Numbered from the stretch's first letter, positions 21,483-35,700 are shown. The stretch: 64,000 nt of DNA from Rapana venosa (GCA_028751875.1 CM054155.1:13756314-13820313), one strand, 5' to 3'. Numbers and translations are program-made. The notes: generated by a model not told the origin, from the sequence alone.

Positions 21483-22740
21483 TTCCGTTGATTATTTTTC
21501 TTTCTAACTCCTCCCTCTTACGCACCCCTTCTCCCCTATTTTCCTATATTTCTCATGATCGTTGATTCTTCACTTTCTTCACACTCTTTGTTTCCTCCTT
21601 TTATCATCAAGTTTAAACGTACCTCAGTGAATTAATCACCGTCTGCGCACGGTCCGAATCAAACACAGTGGTCATCATTTACACTGTCTGTGTAAAAAAA
21701 AAAAAAGCCAAAAAAACCCAAACCCACTGATGAACTAGGAAACATACCATTTTTCTATGAAAAATGTTGGGCAGAATACTAGACGCTCAGCCCATCTTCA
21801 TGAGTGGACACTTCACAACCGCCCTTATTCTTATGTGCTTTGGGTTTGCAAAACGATGAAAAGAAAATACATAACTAACCGCTATTTTATTCGCTTAAAA
21901 GCATTCACGCAAACTAACTTATATCTCACGAAGAATGGGGTTGTTTTTTTTCAACATGAAGATATTTCCATCGATGTATGCTTGCAGATCATTGAAAAGT
22001 AAGCATTTTGTTCCTGTCATTTAAATACAAACTCGCTTTTATTTTTCCTAAATCATGTAATGCACATCTTCCTACTGTTTGCACGTTCAGTGCCGATAAA
22101 ATTAAATTGTACAACCTCAATAAGATATCATCGTAACTTTTGATGTCATGGCAATGAAGAGAGGGTTTTCTTATCAGCTTTTATGGAATACTTTTGGGGG
22201 GTTGATATCCTCAAAATGAAATCACTAACAACAACAAAATATTTAAAAAGCTTACTAAGAATGTCTAAAGCATACTGTATAAGAAAAAATAAGAAAAAAA
22301 AACATACCAAGAAAAAATATCCTTGAGCCACTATCTTAAAAGCGAAATGATTGTAGAAGATCATCGTGTAATCATCTATTTCGTTACCTTTTAAAATTCA
22401 CTGAATGAAACAAGGACTCACTCCACTTAGGACCATTTTTGCACTGAACTAAAAATTTCAAAAGGATATTACTAAATTGCTACTCTCTCAGGTTAATGAT
22501 ACCTGACATGCTCTTTTTGAAAACTAGTAGGTACCAACACTTTAATGGACAAAGACAAGGCTTACCACTTAAGGCAAACTCATTCAGATTGCACACACTG
22601 CTTCATAGGGAAATGAAGTTCCAATATTACTAAAGTTTGATTGTTTCACTTGACTGCTGAGGGGTGATATTATGGAATAATAATTATATTATGTACATTT
22701 CTTATTGTTGACACGGGCTGAAAACAGCGTCAGCTACAAT
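21483..22740. other. Intergenic, no gene recognised
   Basis: AT-rich. Short stop-free frames here (for example 21757-22002) show no family signature. Confidence 0.35.
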
Positions 22741-22814
22741 TTAATATGCAAGCTGCACGCGCATACAACCACATACGCACAGGAATGCAAATGCACGTGA
22801 GTTTGTGCACAACA

Positions 22815-22822
22815 TGCGCGCG

Positions 22823-22863
<41 letters not shown>
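22815..22863 (+). repeat. (GC)n(CA)n
   Basis: Alternating purine-pyrimidine, Z-DNA-prone. Confidence 0.9.
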
Positions 22864-22864
<1 letters not shown>

Positions 22865-23166
22865 CAACCAGACTTTCCCGTCCTCCTCTCCGATCATAGC
22901 AGGTGTTCTGGGTACTAGTTTTTCGAACAAAACTGTTAATACGAGGTCCCCAAAGCAAACTGCATTTAGTACACGTGGTAGAACTCTGAAAGACAACACG
23001 AAAGTTGTCACAGGCTAAATTCTATCAGAAAATTGGCCACTCTTAAGAAGAAACCAAAACAATTAATTACATAAATTGACCCCCAAAAATGGGCATCTCA
23101 ACTTTTGTGGAGCAAAATCTGCCCCAGCTGTAAATATGACATACTACAGTAAATTATAATACCCCG

Positions 23167-23169
<3 letters not shown>

Positions 23170-23197
<28 letters not shown>

Positions 23198-23246
23198 TTT
23201 AAAACCACTACCCTCCCACAATGCCGCCTTCCCCTCCCTCTCCCCG

Positions 23247-23293
<47 letters not shown>
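23170..23293 (+). repeat. (CA)n and C46 homopolymer
   Basis: CA run at 23171-23199. An uninterrupted C-run of 46 at 23248-23293. Confidence 0.95.
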
Positions 23294-23295
<2 letters not shown>

Positions 23296-23709
23296 TCCCT
23301 CTTTTTTTCCCGTCACTTTTTTTTCTCAAACTTTTTTTTTTACTTGATATTTTTTTCTTCTTCTTCTTTATAACACTGCTGGCATGGATTACCAAACAAT
23401 TTTTTAACTTTTTTTGTTGTGTTGTATGCGGTGATTTGCAGAAACCCACTGGTGACACCATTTTATCGTTAATTTATTATGGACGATGCTGACCACTTTC
23501 TTATCTTCATATTTCTTCTTGGTTTTATTCGTTTGTTTCATTGTTTGTTTGTTTGTTTGAGTTGGGGGTTGTTTTTGTTTTTTTTTCATTTTAGAGTGGC
23601 ATAATTCTATTGCTGCCTCTACTGTGGTGGGCTGGGGCTGTTATTGCCTTTTGAATTGAAATAAACTTGATAATTTTTAGTTGTTGGGTTTCGTTTGCTT
23701 TTTGCTTTT

Positions 23710-23775
23710 TCGAGAGAGAGAGAAAGAGAGAGAGTGGTGAGTGTGCGTACGTACGTGTGTGTGCGTGTGTGTGTG

Positions 23776-23806
<31 letters not shown>

Positions 23807-23882
23807 ACGTGCGTGCGTGTGTGCGTGCGTGCTGGCGCGCGAGTGTGTGTGTGTGAGTGTGTCTGTCTGTCTGTCTGTCTGC
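23710..23882 (+). repeat. GA, GT/GCGT and TGTC repeats
   Basis: Compound microsatellite. Confidence 0.93.
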
Positions 23883-24084
23883 AACTTCGTTCTGTTTCTC
23901 AACACCAACACATTCTGTAGACAGACCTGTTGTGCATATCGACTTCAGACTCAAATTCGGTATAGTTGAGAGACGAATGCTTCACAAACCATATTGATCT
24001 ATATGCCTTAAAAAATTTAGAAAATAAAAGAAATATGAGTTTACGTTCCTCCATTAAAAACTTTTTTTAATTAACCTATTATCC

Positions 24085-24475
24085 TTGAGATATTATGAGA
24101 TGCTTTCGGAGACTCCTTGGCATCTCCTACAAAGACCACATAAGCAACGAAAGCGTGCATAACAGAATCCAGCAAACCATCGGACCCTATGAGAACCTTC
24201 TAACGATCGTGAAAAAGCGTAAACTTAAATGGTATGGGCATGTCACAAATCCAAAGGACTTGCAAAGACAGTTTTGCAAGGCACTGTCCAAGGAGGAAGA
24301 AGAAGAGGCAGACCAAGGAAGAGCTGGGAGGATAACATCAGCGAATGGACAGGCCTAGAACTCAACAAAACCCTGAGAAAGGCAGAACAGCGAGAGGAAT
24401 GGAGGAAACTGGTTGTTGAGTCTTTGAGGGTGCCCCCACGGTCGTCAGACTACGGGACAGATAGATAGATTATCC
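24085..24475 (+). mobile_element. RTE-like LINE 3' fragment with frameshift
   Basis: Encodes RCFRRLLGISYKDHISNE, then KKRKLKWYGHVT, and in a shifted frame GRRRGRPRKSWEDNISEWTG and LNKTLRKAEQREEWRKLV. This order is the C-terminus of RTE-type reverse transcriptases. One frameshift lies at about 24230-24295. It ends near (GATA)n at 24460. 5'-truncated and dead. Confidence 0.82.
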
Positions 24476-24916
24476 TTTACACACGGAATGAGCAGCGTTG
24501 ATCAAGATTTAATGAAGCCTGGCCTGGCCTGCTTTGGCTACTTGTTGATTTGTTAATCCTCGCAAGAAACAGTTACAGAAGATAATTATGTCAAAAGTGT
24601 ACAACTGTCACAACATTGTTGTTGGGGTTTGTTGTTGTTGTTGTTGGGGGGTTTTGTTGTTGTTGTTTGGTGTTTTTTAAAAAGCTGGTGCTGGGTGCGT
24701 CTTAAATGTTTTCTGCTAACTTATTTTACGTTTCTGTGGCGGCAACCTAACCAAATTTTGATCACACTGTTATTTGACGTTATTTACATATAGCAGCCGT
24801 TTCGGTTGTTGTTTTTTTTAAAGGTTTGGGGGTTTTTTAATCAAATAATACCAAAAAAATGAGGAGGGAGTGGGGGGTGACGTGAAAATTCTATCTGGCT
24901 AGAAATCCTTCTTTAG
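24476..24916. other. Intergenic, G/T-rich
   Basis: TTG repeats at 24620-24670. No gene. Confidence 0.4.
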
Positions 24917-25195
24917 GAGGCACCGTGGTCGAGTGGTTTAGGCGGTCAACTCGTGATCCAGAGGTCGCAGGTTCGATCCCCGCTCGGCTCGGTGTTGTGT
25001 CCTTGGGAAAGACACTTTACTCCTATTTTCCTCACTCCACCCAGGTGTACAAGTGGGTACCAGCTCTGCTGGGGAAGTATCTGGCGACAGACTAGCGTCC
25101 TGTCACAGGGGTGGTGAAAAACCATCAGTTCGCTTAACGCTACAGAAACCGGGATAAGCTCCGGCTCTATGGGCCTTCTGGCTCGAAAGAACATA
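24917..25195 (+). repeat. tRNA-derived SINE (SINE-C)
   Basis: Head with A box GTGGTCGAGTGGTTTAGGC and B box GGTTCGATCCCCG, then a body with ggtgtacaagtgggtacc and a 3' part gaaaccgggataagctccgg. Correct spacing of the boxes. It is a SINE, not a tRNA gene, because the body continues and no acceptor stem closes. Confidence 0.85.
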
Positions 25196-25317
25196 CTAGA
25201 AATCCTTCTTAAAGTTAAGGGAGAAAAAAAAAAGCAACACAAATTTTTAACATTTGGACAAAAACAATACCACCCCTACCGCCTTCTAAACACAAACAAA
25301 CAAAAACTAACCTGTTC

Positions 25318-25655
25318 AATCCATGATCCACCCCGTGGGGATGCCGGGGAGGAGGTGGCTGTCAGTCATTCTACCTTCTGGAAATTCTGTGCTATCAATT
25401 CCCTCTTCTCTATCCCTCTCTTTTGTTTCTGCCATATTCCTTTTCTTCCTGCCATCATCTCCTTGCCTATTTTCTGCCTTCTTGTTCCGTTCTCCTGTCT
25501 TTGTTTTCAGAAAGATAATTCTGTCCCGCGCCGAAGTCGGTTGCGCTGGGCCTGACTTGTCAGGCGTTTAACGGCAGCGCTCCTAGTATGACTGACAACA
25601 ATATTTGCTGTCTGAGCGTTCGACGACGGCGACAAAGAAGAAGAATCCATGATCA
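25318..25655 (+). repeat. Dispersed repeat G, copy 1
   Basis: Shares with 40235-40580 and 38490-38790 a CT-rich body and the end block gctgggcctgacttgtcagg, ttaacggcagcgc, gctgtctgagcgtt, then a gaagaagaa tail. Copies share an A/G-rich 3' end, so it is probably a retroposon. Confidence 0.7.
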
Positions 25656-26340
25656 CTCTTAGCTGGGTTTTGATGTTGACATCCCCGTGACAAAGTCTTT
25701 GGCCACATATTTAACATAGCAATATACAATTATCCACACTGACATCAGTCTGGCCGCTATTAGACAAGAAAACCTCTACACACAGGGCTTCACGGACGCA
25801 CTACACGCGTACTGAATGAATATAGCCCACAAATCCAAATCCTGCAAAACTTGGCCATTTTCTTTTCACTACTTTCATTCGTGCTGTGCACTTCGCAATG
25901 GCCGCTCACTGATTGGTGTGTACACGTCACAAGTGACGTAGTCCGTAAACATATTTGCGAGAGCCACAGCCCCGTTGTCGTATTGCACGTGCATGCCGAA
26001 ACAACATCACTCCTCCGCCTAATGGGAACATGGCAAGATCAGGGAAAGCATGGGTGGCCGTATTCGTGGGCTTCCACACAAAGGTGTATGTTCAAATCTT
26101 CCTTAAATGAGTTTAGTATGACGTCAGCAGCAATCTCCTCAGCTGCCCCCCCCCCCCCCCCCTTCCATGGAAATGGCCGACAAGTGGTCAGATAAAAAAA
26201 ATTTAAAAGTAAGCTTTTCTATAGAGAAAATGGGAAATCCAGATATTTTTCCCTCGAAAAAAGTATTTTAAAAATCTAGACGTGGATATTGCTACTGACG
26301 TCATATTTAACCTGACTTCAATAGGACTATAACTATATAT
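25656..26340. other. Intergenic with CRE-like sites and C18
   Basis: No gene. Holds the CRE-like cluster described separately and a C-run at 26147-26163. Confidence 0.4.
25924..26303. promoter_or_regulatory. Cluster of CRE-like (CREB/ATF) sites
   Basis: ACGTCAC (25924-25930) and GTGACGT (25933-25939) form an inverted pair. Full palindromic TGACGTCA octamers occur at 26119-26126 and 26296-26303. An inverted CCAAT (attgg) sits near 25912. No gene is recognised on either side, so the target is unknown. Confidence 0.4.
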
Positions 26341-26342
26341 AA

Positions 26343-26372
26343 TACACACACACACACACACACACACACACT
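26343..26372 (+). repeat. (CA)n
   Basis: About 14 units. Confidence 0.92.
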
Positions 26373-26573
26373 TTCCCCCTCCTTCCCCTCCCCTTCAAAA
26401 AAGCAAACCTGGAAGTCAAGGATTCCATGTTGTTGTTTTCCTTGTTCATGCTTGTTAGTCAATTACCTACTAGTTTTCTCACGAAAAAGATTTCAAGCTG
26501 CCTTCCATCATTATCATCCCAGGTATATTTTACTGACATATATCTATTCCTATAGATAACTTACGAGTTTTTC

Positions 26574-26574
26574 A

Positions 26575-26618
<44 letters not shown>

Positions 26619-26650
26619 TCTTCTGTCTGTCTGTCTCTCTCTCTCTCTCA
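26574..26650 (+). repeat. (CT)n with CTGT
   Basis: Compound CT repeat at the edge of the AT-rich segment. Confidence 0.92.
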
Positions 26651-26705
26651 AAAGTACAACAATTGAATGAAAACAGTTGTACACTGTGCATTTAAACATC
26701 ATGCT

Positions 26706-26711
26706 TTTATT
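26706..26711 (-). terminator. Distal candidate AATAAA polyadenylation signal
   Basis: Minus-strand AATAAA at the boundary where the AT-rich 26.7-42.5 kb segment gives way to CT/CA microsatellites. It would close a 15.8-kb 3'UTR if used. Single hexamers are common by chance. Confidence 0.2.
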
Positions 26712-26979
26712 CCAAGAATATTGCACTTAAGATTATACACCAATGGTTCATAGCAAAATAGGACAGTAATTTATAATTTTAAAAAATCAGACAATGAAAA
26801 TAAACCCAAAATAAATTTCTCAATAAAAAATAAAACTACAAAAAAATAGAATGACTCTACTAAATCAAAAACAAACTGCAATATACCCTTTACCTAAGCA
26901 CCATCAATAAACCAAACAGATCATGTTGTTTAGTGCAAATTCCATCTTTGATTTATTTACAAGAAAAGAACCTTTTTGA

Positions 26980-27034
26980 AAAAAAAAAAAAAAAAAGAAT
27001 TCAAAGCTATTACATCTTCCATATATATATATAG

Positions 27035-27085
<51 letters not shown>
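26980..27085 (+). repeat. A17, (TA)n and (GT)n
   Basis: A-run at 26979-26996, short (TA)n at 27021-27032, then about 24 GT units. Confidence 0.9.
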
Positions 27086-27088
<3 letters not shown>

Positions 27089-27269
27089 ACAAGGGGGTGG
27101 GGGTGGAAATGAGAGAAAACGCAAAGCATGAACCTCTCAAATACGCAGCAAAAGTCATGTTTTCTACACAAAGCACACAAAAGCCACATCTGATTGAAAA
27201 CGTAAGGAAAAGAGACTAGACTTACTTCATTCAGCTGTTCAATTCGTCTAAAAAAAATTACCACCAAAA

Positions 27270-27370
27270 GAGAGAGGGGGGGGGGGGGGGGGGGGAGAGA
27301 GAGAGGGGGGGGGAGAGAGAGAGGGGGGGGGGGAGGGAGGGAGGGAGAGAGAGAGAGAGAGAGAGAGCGA
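27270..27370 (+). repeat. G/GA-rich low complexity
   Basis: Alternating G-runs and (GA)n. Confidence 0.92.
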
Positions 27371-30300
27371 GCAAGGAGCATGGGGAGAGGGTTGGGGAGG
27401 TTGGGGGGTGGAGCTATGAATAAATCAAACCTTTAGAAAGCATACCTAAAACATACCAACACATGTGATATACAAGCACAGTCAGAAATCCTTATTCATG
27501 ATTTGATATGAGATGAGAGACTAAAAATGCATGAAGCCAGACAAAGCCTTGAGTACTATATTATGATTATCATTATGCGCCTGTTCTACTGTCATTCTTC
27601 AAAGCAATAACCAATAGGGATCACTTTTACTACCAGTTGTTTTTACTGCAAGATCGCGCATGCATGTAAATGTGTGTGTGTGTGTCTGTGTGTGTGTGTG
27701 TGTGCATGTGCATGCTTCCACAAGCTTTCCTGGTCATCTAAGCATGCCTACACTCATAAAAGCGCGCGCATCACCAAGAGTTCAGTAGGTATGCAGGCTT
27801 TGAACACTCTGACAAACTACGCGGTTTCACAATTGACAAGTGCAGCAGTGGAACGACATAAAACAACAGCATGGCCAATAAACTGAACAAATTGTGCACC
27901 ACAACAAACCTGACAGAACCCTCTCTCTGCTTCTGCCTCTCAACTTACTCTTTCAAACCCTGACAGTAAAATCAATCTAACAACACAGGCACAAGTACTC
28001 TATTCATGTGGCCCAAGATTCTTCACTTCTCAGGCAAATGTTGGTATTGTTTATTTCAGCCCGACTGTCCACAGAGGCCATATTATTATCTTGACCTGGC
28101 TGTCACTGCACACAGTCAGTACAAGGCAGAGACCATCTGTGTCAAAAATGTCAGTTTTCTCCTCAAACATCCTATCCCTATCAAGTTGGGAAAAAACCAC
28201 CAACCCACAGGTCATGTAATGTACTCTTGAATGCGTACATCCTGAACACAAATTGTAATGATTACACGCTGTAAGGACATCACCATTTCTACTTGATTTG
28301 TCAACCCAGATTTTGTTTCAAATCGAAAACAAACAAAAATGCACAGGAAAAGATAAAGAAAATGTTTGTAGCCCTAAAATAAAAAACAAAGCCTCCATTT
28401 AAAAAATCCTGCTGGAGTGGTATCTTTTATCCATTTGAATGGTCACAATATCACTGTCTCACGATCAGAATGTAATCGCATGAAAAACAAGTCACAAAGT
28501 GTGGAGCGAGAGAGAGAGAGAGAGAGAGAGAGGAACAAATTGCAAACAAAAAGACAACTTTAAAAAAAAAAGAGGTAATGGGCTGAACAAGCTGAAAACA
28601 AGTGAGAAAATATAACAAACAAACAAAATCCAACAACAAAAAGAGAAGGGGAGAAGGCAGAAATATCTCAAGCAGTATAAAGGAGAACATATCTAACAAA
28701 CACAGGACATCCCCATTGTGGAGATGTATGCATGTCTACACCCTCCAGCATTCCCTACTGGGGACCCTTGAGAGGGGCAGTAAAAACCCACAAGTTTTCA
28801 TGTACCAAAAACAAACCTAGAATGTTTCGAGACAACAGAAATCACACGAAAATGCCAGTAGACGTTATTACCAGAATAACATGACTAATCAAACAATAAT
28901 AAAAACTGACAGAGAGATGAAAGAACAACAGCTAAGATAGCGTCCATATCAGAACTCAGCATTCGCAACCACAGAGTGAAGCCAGACTCTTCAGTTGACC
29001 TTATACATCCAGTTACTCCTGATACACAAAAAGCCTCCTGATATAATTATAACCATAACAGTTTTACCCATCACTTTCCCAATCTATACCACCACTTCAC
29101 TGTCTTCTGATGGAAGATTTGTTTTAACCAGTAAACTTTTAAACATATACCACACAAAATGAAGAAAAACATACAACTTACAGAGTTCCTAATCCCAGTA
29201 GATATGTAACTTTTATTTTTTGATAAAATATTAGCACACAAGTGTGTACCGATAACAATGCACTGGTATATTATACTGTATACGCAAGAGACAGCGGATT
29301 GTAATGTATGGTATAAACAAACATAAGCATTGCACTGTTTTGAACTAGTAGCTGACTGGCAGTGAAACATGGCGAAAAACACTGAGAAAGATAAATTGTC
29401 TTGTGCAAAATGTTACACTATCAGAACTGAAACCATACAACTGTGGTGAATATTCTGATGGCTGTAAGTAGCTTTACTCTGTACTCTAAAACCACAAAAC
29501 TGTGGAGTATGCACTGCTATTTGTATGAACATTTGGCTGTATGGGAAAAAACAAACCATCAAAACTAAGTGTCATATACTGCTGTTTGCATGCAAATCTA
29601 CACTACAAACTAACATTGCGATGTGTGCATTGCTATATGTGACGGACTTTACACTGACTACTGCTGATATATGAAGCTGACAAATAGGATGGCACCTTTT
29701 AGATGTTATCTTCCAACTCCCAAGACGCCTGTTACTTTTCATCATGCCCCCCCCCCCTTCCTACACACACACACTCACACACACACAATCTTTTCAGAGA
29801 AACTGTGTTTTCAGTATGAACCTTCATTAGATCAATGCTTTTCAAGTGTCTCAAAAGTGAAGGTTTGTGTCAATCTTTCATCAAGCGATAAAAAATGAAT
29901 TTTTCCTAAAGAAATTATATTCACAGTAATGTACGCATCTCTTCCTGTGATTTCAAAATCTTCAGAATATTCCTCTCCTCCGCAGAAGTAAAATCTTACT
30001 TTTTTATTCAAAAATATTCTAACCATTCAAAATTACATCCAAACAAATCAAGTCGCTCACACAAAAAGACACACTCAACAAAACCAACAAAGGGAGACAA
30101 GCAATATACAAGTACATGTAAAGTATAAGATAACACTGGCATTAACACACATCAATTATTGACAAAAACAGAGATATTTCCAGCCATATCTTTACCCCCA
30201 AAATATCATTACTGACCTTAATATTGGCATGAAAGCCTATCAAAAGTATGGCAGCTACACACATCAAACTAGGAGCCAAGAAATTAGAAAGTTCCGATAG

Positions 30301-32465
30301 AGCAAATGAGACAGGAAAACAGATCATGGGTAAAATCTCTATTACACTGATGACACTGAAGTGACGGCATTTAGCTTCTTGACACAAACCACATAATACA
30401 TTTGGAGGAAAAAAATGTACTGTGTCACACATACACACACACTGGTAGCCACAAGAGACAAAAAAGACAATGACAGAAATGGAACAAATGGATACACATT
30501 TTCTTAAAAGTCGCAGCAAAGGATTCACCAATACCACCACAGAGTCAATTCATTACATTTTGCTATCGCTCTTCACTCCATACATTCTTTCATTCCTGTT
30601 TCTGCAATTCAAACTAAATATCATATATATGATCAAGCCTGGCCTCCCCACCCCACCCCTAAAAAAGTAGGTGAGGGCAGATGATCTCTCTCAGGGGAAA
30701 AAGGAAAAAACCTGTATGTTGGAAACTAGTACCATACTGCTTCTTTGACTAGAATGCTTTGTTATGTTAAACTAGCATCAGCTCTGACTGATAGATACAC
30801 TGAGTCTCTCTTGTCAGACGTTTCTGACTGATCAACTCTCTTCCCAATGCACAGCATTGATGTAACGTACCATCCTCCTCACACTAAAACCTGTCACTAC
30901 TGGCCGGATAAAATGACACTCAGATCTTACGGCAAAAAGCAAAAACCTTGCCAGGAAATCCACACTGCGTGTATTTTCAACAAAGTCATAGCCACTGGCA
31001 GATATTATAGCATTGTCCAAGAATATCTTGAAGCTTTTGTTTTTAAATCAACTTTTTAGCATAACATATGTCACTTATGGTTCAAATTCCTAGTCATGTA
31101 CACCTTTTACAGATTTATCTGGATACATACTTTCTATTTTCAAAAATAAATAAATAAAAGCCTTTTTGTAGGAATACTTTGTTTCAGTTCTTGACTCTCA
31201 AAATACTGTGTGGGAGAACCGTTTTATTTCAATTTTCAGATCATTATATTCACGCTTTCTTTCTAGGGCCTGTGCCGCTATCACCCATAATAATTTGAGT
31301 TGTTATTGTTGGGTTGTTGTTGTAGTTTCTTAAGAACAGTACATGAATGAATAAAAAACAAGATAAGTGAAATATATATTTTATATTATAATTTTTAAAA
31401 AAGCAGTAGCAGACATGCTATGATTATAATAAACAAGCACACACCCACACATGCACACGCACAATAACAACAATAACAAGAGGCCAAGCCAACCAGTAGC
31501 CTAGTACAATAAAATACACACCTTTCAACACACAAAAAAAGAAGAAGAAGAAGAAAAAAGAACGAAATTTGGCAACATTCACAAATTGCCTGATATAATA
31601 GGGCGACAGAACCATTATTCTCTGCAGTCTCTCTCTCTCTCTCTGTCTTTCTCTGTAGTGTCGTGTGTGTGTTCCATCTCTCCAGAAGAAAAAACAGCTA
31701 TTGCCTAAAGTGAAGGCGGTATGTATGACAAGACAAGGCAACCAAGTTCACAACCTTTGTTTCTGAATGCGCACACAGTGCAGTGGCTCAATCAGGGCAT
31801 GAGCAAAAAAAACCCATCTGGAATCAGTAATAGAAACAAGCTTGTCACCAAGACATTTCCAAAGCTGTATGAATAAATATATTTATTTAAAAAACAACAA
31901 AATTTCATTATGAAAACACAACATGCAAGTGGGACTCAAATTTCTTTTTTTGATGTTGTCTTAAATTTTATTTATTTTGTTGTTGTTGATTTTGGTTGTT
32001 GTCTTAAATTTTATATCTTTTTTAGGCGAAATTTATATGCGAGAGAAAATTCTCTTTTTAACCCCTTTGTATCTCTTTACCCTTAACTCCTGATTAATAT
32101 TGAAGACAGACTCTATGTTCTGGAACTGTTCCTTCTTAGCTTCCCGTTCTACCTCTCTTGATATACATGAAGATCACCTTTCTACCTGCAAAATTACCTG
32201 TGTTGTATAAAGGAACAAAACCACTATATCAGCACACTTTGACAGGTGAGTGTGATGTATTTTGTAAAGTGAAGAAAACAAAACAACACTGTAACTAAAT
32301 GCAGGATTCAATTGTGTCAGTGCACAAAACAACATCACAAGCTCACAAATGTACATATTCTTTTTCTCTTGCCCTGTTGACTGCAAGTTATTTTTTACAG
32401 ACATTTAACCTGATTCAAACAATATGAAATGCTTTAATAGCTCCCATGCATAAAATACTCCCATT
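27371..32465. other. AT-rich segment, no gene recognised
   Basis: About 5 kb. Includes short GT (27671-27705), GA (28507-28532) and CA (29764-29788) runs. Stop-free frames up to 132 codons show no domain or codon signature. Could be intergenic or distal 3'UTR of Mtl. Confidence 0.35.
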
Positions 32466-32765
32466 CCAGAAGAAATATCCACCAGCTTTCATAATTCATA
32501 GGGATTTATAAGCGCAGCCTGTAATTTAAGTTCAATGAAATGGGATAGGGGTGTATCCATATTCCATGTTGTCTTTTCCTCAATTTCTTTTTCTTCACCT
32601 GTATTTTCTCCTCTTTGAGAACATATCCACCAGCTGTCATAATTTATAAGGATTGATAAGCGCAGCATGTACATTTAAGATGAATGAAATGGGATGGGGG
32701 CATGTTCCTCCTCCATCTTGTCTGTTCCTCGTTTTCTTGTATCTTTCTTCACCATTCTCTTCCTT
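32466..32765. repeat. 150-bp tandem duplication
   Basis: aaatatccaccagctttcat and gcgcagcctgtaatttaag with aatgaaatgggat at 32470-32610 recur diverged at 32623-32765. Confidence 0.8.
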
Positions 32766-35700
32766 CCTCTTTGCTTTTAAAATGTAAGAAACAAAAATAA
32801 AATAAAAAAGCCATCAAGGAAACGTCAACACTGTGGGAAACCTCTTTTGTAGCACAGACAGTTTTGTTCGTGTATGCTGCTGCTTGTAGCCCAACTATCG
32901 GCAAAGGCTTAGCTGTTACCTTATGATTAAGTTTGATTTTTTTTCTTTGGATCAAATGGATCAATCTTGAACATATGGTTATGGAGATGGGTGAAAATGA
33001 AGAAGAATGGTTCAGAAAGATCGACTCAACTTTTATACCAAATATTCAACTATATTCTCCGTATTTTCCACCTACTTACTGGCAGTCCACACATACATTT
33101 ACTGTTCAATGCGAAGCCCTCCCCCCCGCCCCCCCAACAAAGCAGAAACATTTTCTCATAGAATCAATGTGGGTCCTTCCTTCTTTTAAGTATTTTATAC
33201 ATTCTTTCTCATGTAACCAGATATTCTTACTGGCAGTGCAGACATGTTTTTCTTTTTGGTCAAAAAAAGCCTCTAGAAGTAATCAACAGACATTTTCTTG
33301 TCCACTTTGTGTGCAGACAGCACTATCACTATGGTTTATTTGCACTGCAAAAGCATAAACATCAAACAAACAAACGAGCAAAAACAGAGGAAGAATGAAA
33401 GAAATAACAAACACCTGCTGAAAACGCCAACAAATAAAACAAAAACAGATAAAAGTTTTGAAACTCACTCTCTGTCACCATAACAAGAATACAAACAGTA
33501 CAGTTTCCATGAATCTATCAATCTGCCTGACACAGACCATAGTTACACATTCACTGAATCAAAACAAACAGCTCCAATTGTTGTGGACAGTTATTGTCAA
33601 CTGCTGTTTTCTTCAATTCTGGTTTCCTTGGGGGGGAAGGGGAGGGGGATTGTTTTGCTTGACTCCTGTGCCAAAAATCCAAATGTGAGAAACATTCAAA
33701 CTCTCTCTTTTCTGTATATTTAGACACTTTCTAAGAACAAAGCTCTATGGAGTGTGCTTGTTGCAATAACAGCTCTTCTATACTTCACTATACTTCTTCA
33801 TTTTTTCAACTCATTGATTATGACCCTTACCAACTAAAATGTGGAAAAGAAAACACACACACACATACACACACACAAAAAACACCTTGGAAATTTAACT
33901 AAAGAAGTACAACAGACTCCTGCAGTCCAATGCCTGGTCATTCTGACCTCATCCTACCTCCTTGTTTCCACTAAAGTCTAATCAGCAATGCCAACAATCT
34001 GAAGACTTCTTACCCCCTGACATTCATCAATGGTGAGAGAATGCAACCATTTTCTGGCCTACCTTGAAAGTAGTTGCATTCCAACTTTGAAGAAATCTTC
34101 TTATCTGACTTTATCAGAAGACTATCTACTGCCACATGGGCCAAGAGTAATCTTAAACAATAACTTTTCAGTTGTTTTTTTATTATAAATTATTATGTCG
34201 CTTTACACAGTTATGAAGTCAGTATATTTACCTTAAAACGTGTTTTGTTCACATAAAATTCTCCATTTCTTCACACAAAAGACCATCGTGATGTCCTGTT
34301 TTGGAAGTTACCTTACCTCTAAACAGCATAGCTGACTTTTTTCTTTCCTTTTTTCTGTTGTTGTTGTTGTTGCTTTACTGGTGTCCTGCTGTTCTCAGCA
34401 AGCTCAGGGCATTACTGATGTATCCTACTGACACTCAGCTTCCGGCATATTTCCTTTTGTGTCAGAAAACTGTACATATAACCGCATAACTGAAGACACA
34501 GGTACTGATCCTACTATCGAACAGTACCTCAGCAAGAACAGCAAGGCTGGTTTTCCATCACCACCCATCCTGTTTCGCAACCTAGGCTATTGCTACGACT
34601 TGGAAGAGAAGACGTGGGTGGGAAAGAAGACTTGATGATGACCTTCCAGCGCACACACACACACAAATGAATGAACAATCTCACACAGCCCTGACTTATT
34701 TGCTGTACTTACAGGCAGTGCTGTATCTGTTCTACTGATACCAACACGTACACTACCTTTGTTTGCAGACATGATCGCTGTGAATAAAAAAAAAGAGAAT
34801 GTCTGTAGGCTAGTTTCTCTGAACATGGAGAGAAAGCTCAAATGCTTATTTGCCACCCAGCATACACACACACAACGCTGCTTCCACCTGGGAGCAATTT
34901 AATTAATATAAATCACATAGTTTAAACTAAAAAAAGAACATACAAGCATGGCTGTAATGATATATGCATGAAATAAATGTGTGTGAGTGCTTTTCTTTAA
35001 AAAAAACACAATATACAAAATATACATATTCACAAATACAAAAATTCACACTGTCTCAAACATCCTTACGTTCAAAAAAAAAAAAAAATTGATAGGGGAA
35101 TTGCACATATAATGCCAATCAAGATATGTTATAGCTTTTACAGCAAAGGTGCGCACAATATTTCAACACTGGCTATATATAATAACAGCAATAGCTTTTT
35201 AAAAAAACAAATTATGCCAATAACATACACAACAACTTATACTGTGATATATATATATATTTATATATAGCATTTGACTAGTTTGTCCACAAGAGCAGGA
35301 AGCTAAACAATAGCCTTACAAATTGATGCTTTTAAACGCTAAGCAAAAGCTTTGACACAGATCCATCTGCAAGCCCAGACACTATGTGAAATATGGGAAG
35401 AAAACACATCCACCACTTGTGTGTGAAAAACATTCTGTGTGAACACACACACACACACTCTCTCTCTCTCTCTCTAATTCCCCTCTCTCTCTCTCTCTCT
35501 CTCTGAAGGATCACTTGCTATTTGTCATCAAGTAGTAGAAGACTTCACAATAATAAATCACCATCATATTAAGCAACATAAAATGACTACCAAAAAATAT
35601 GTTCATGAATTAGAACAACAACAGATATGGAGAAAAAAAAAAAGACATATATATTAGCAAGAATCCCAACCACTTCATTTTTTGGTCGCACTGATCTTTC

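Noticed and set aside
24917..25000. Possible tRNA gene
   Set aside because: A and B boxes are present but no closing acceptor stem, and a SINE body follows.
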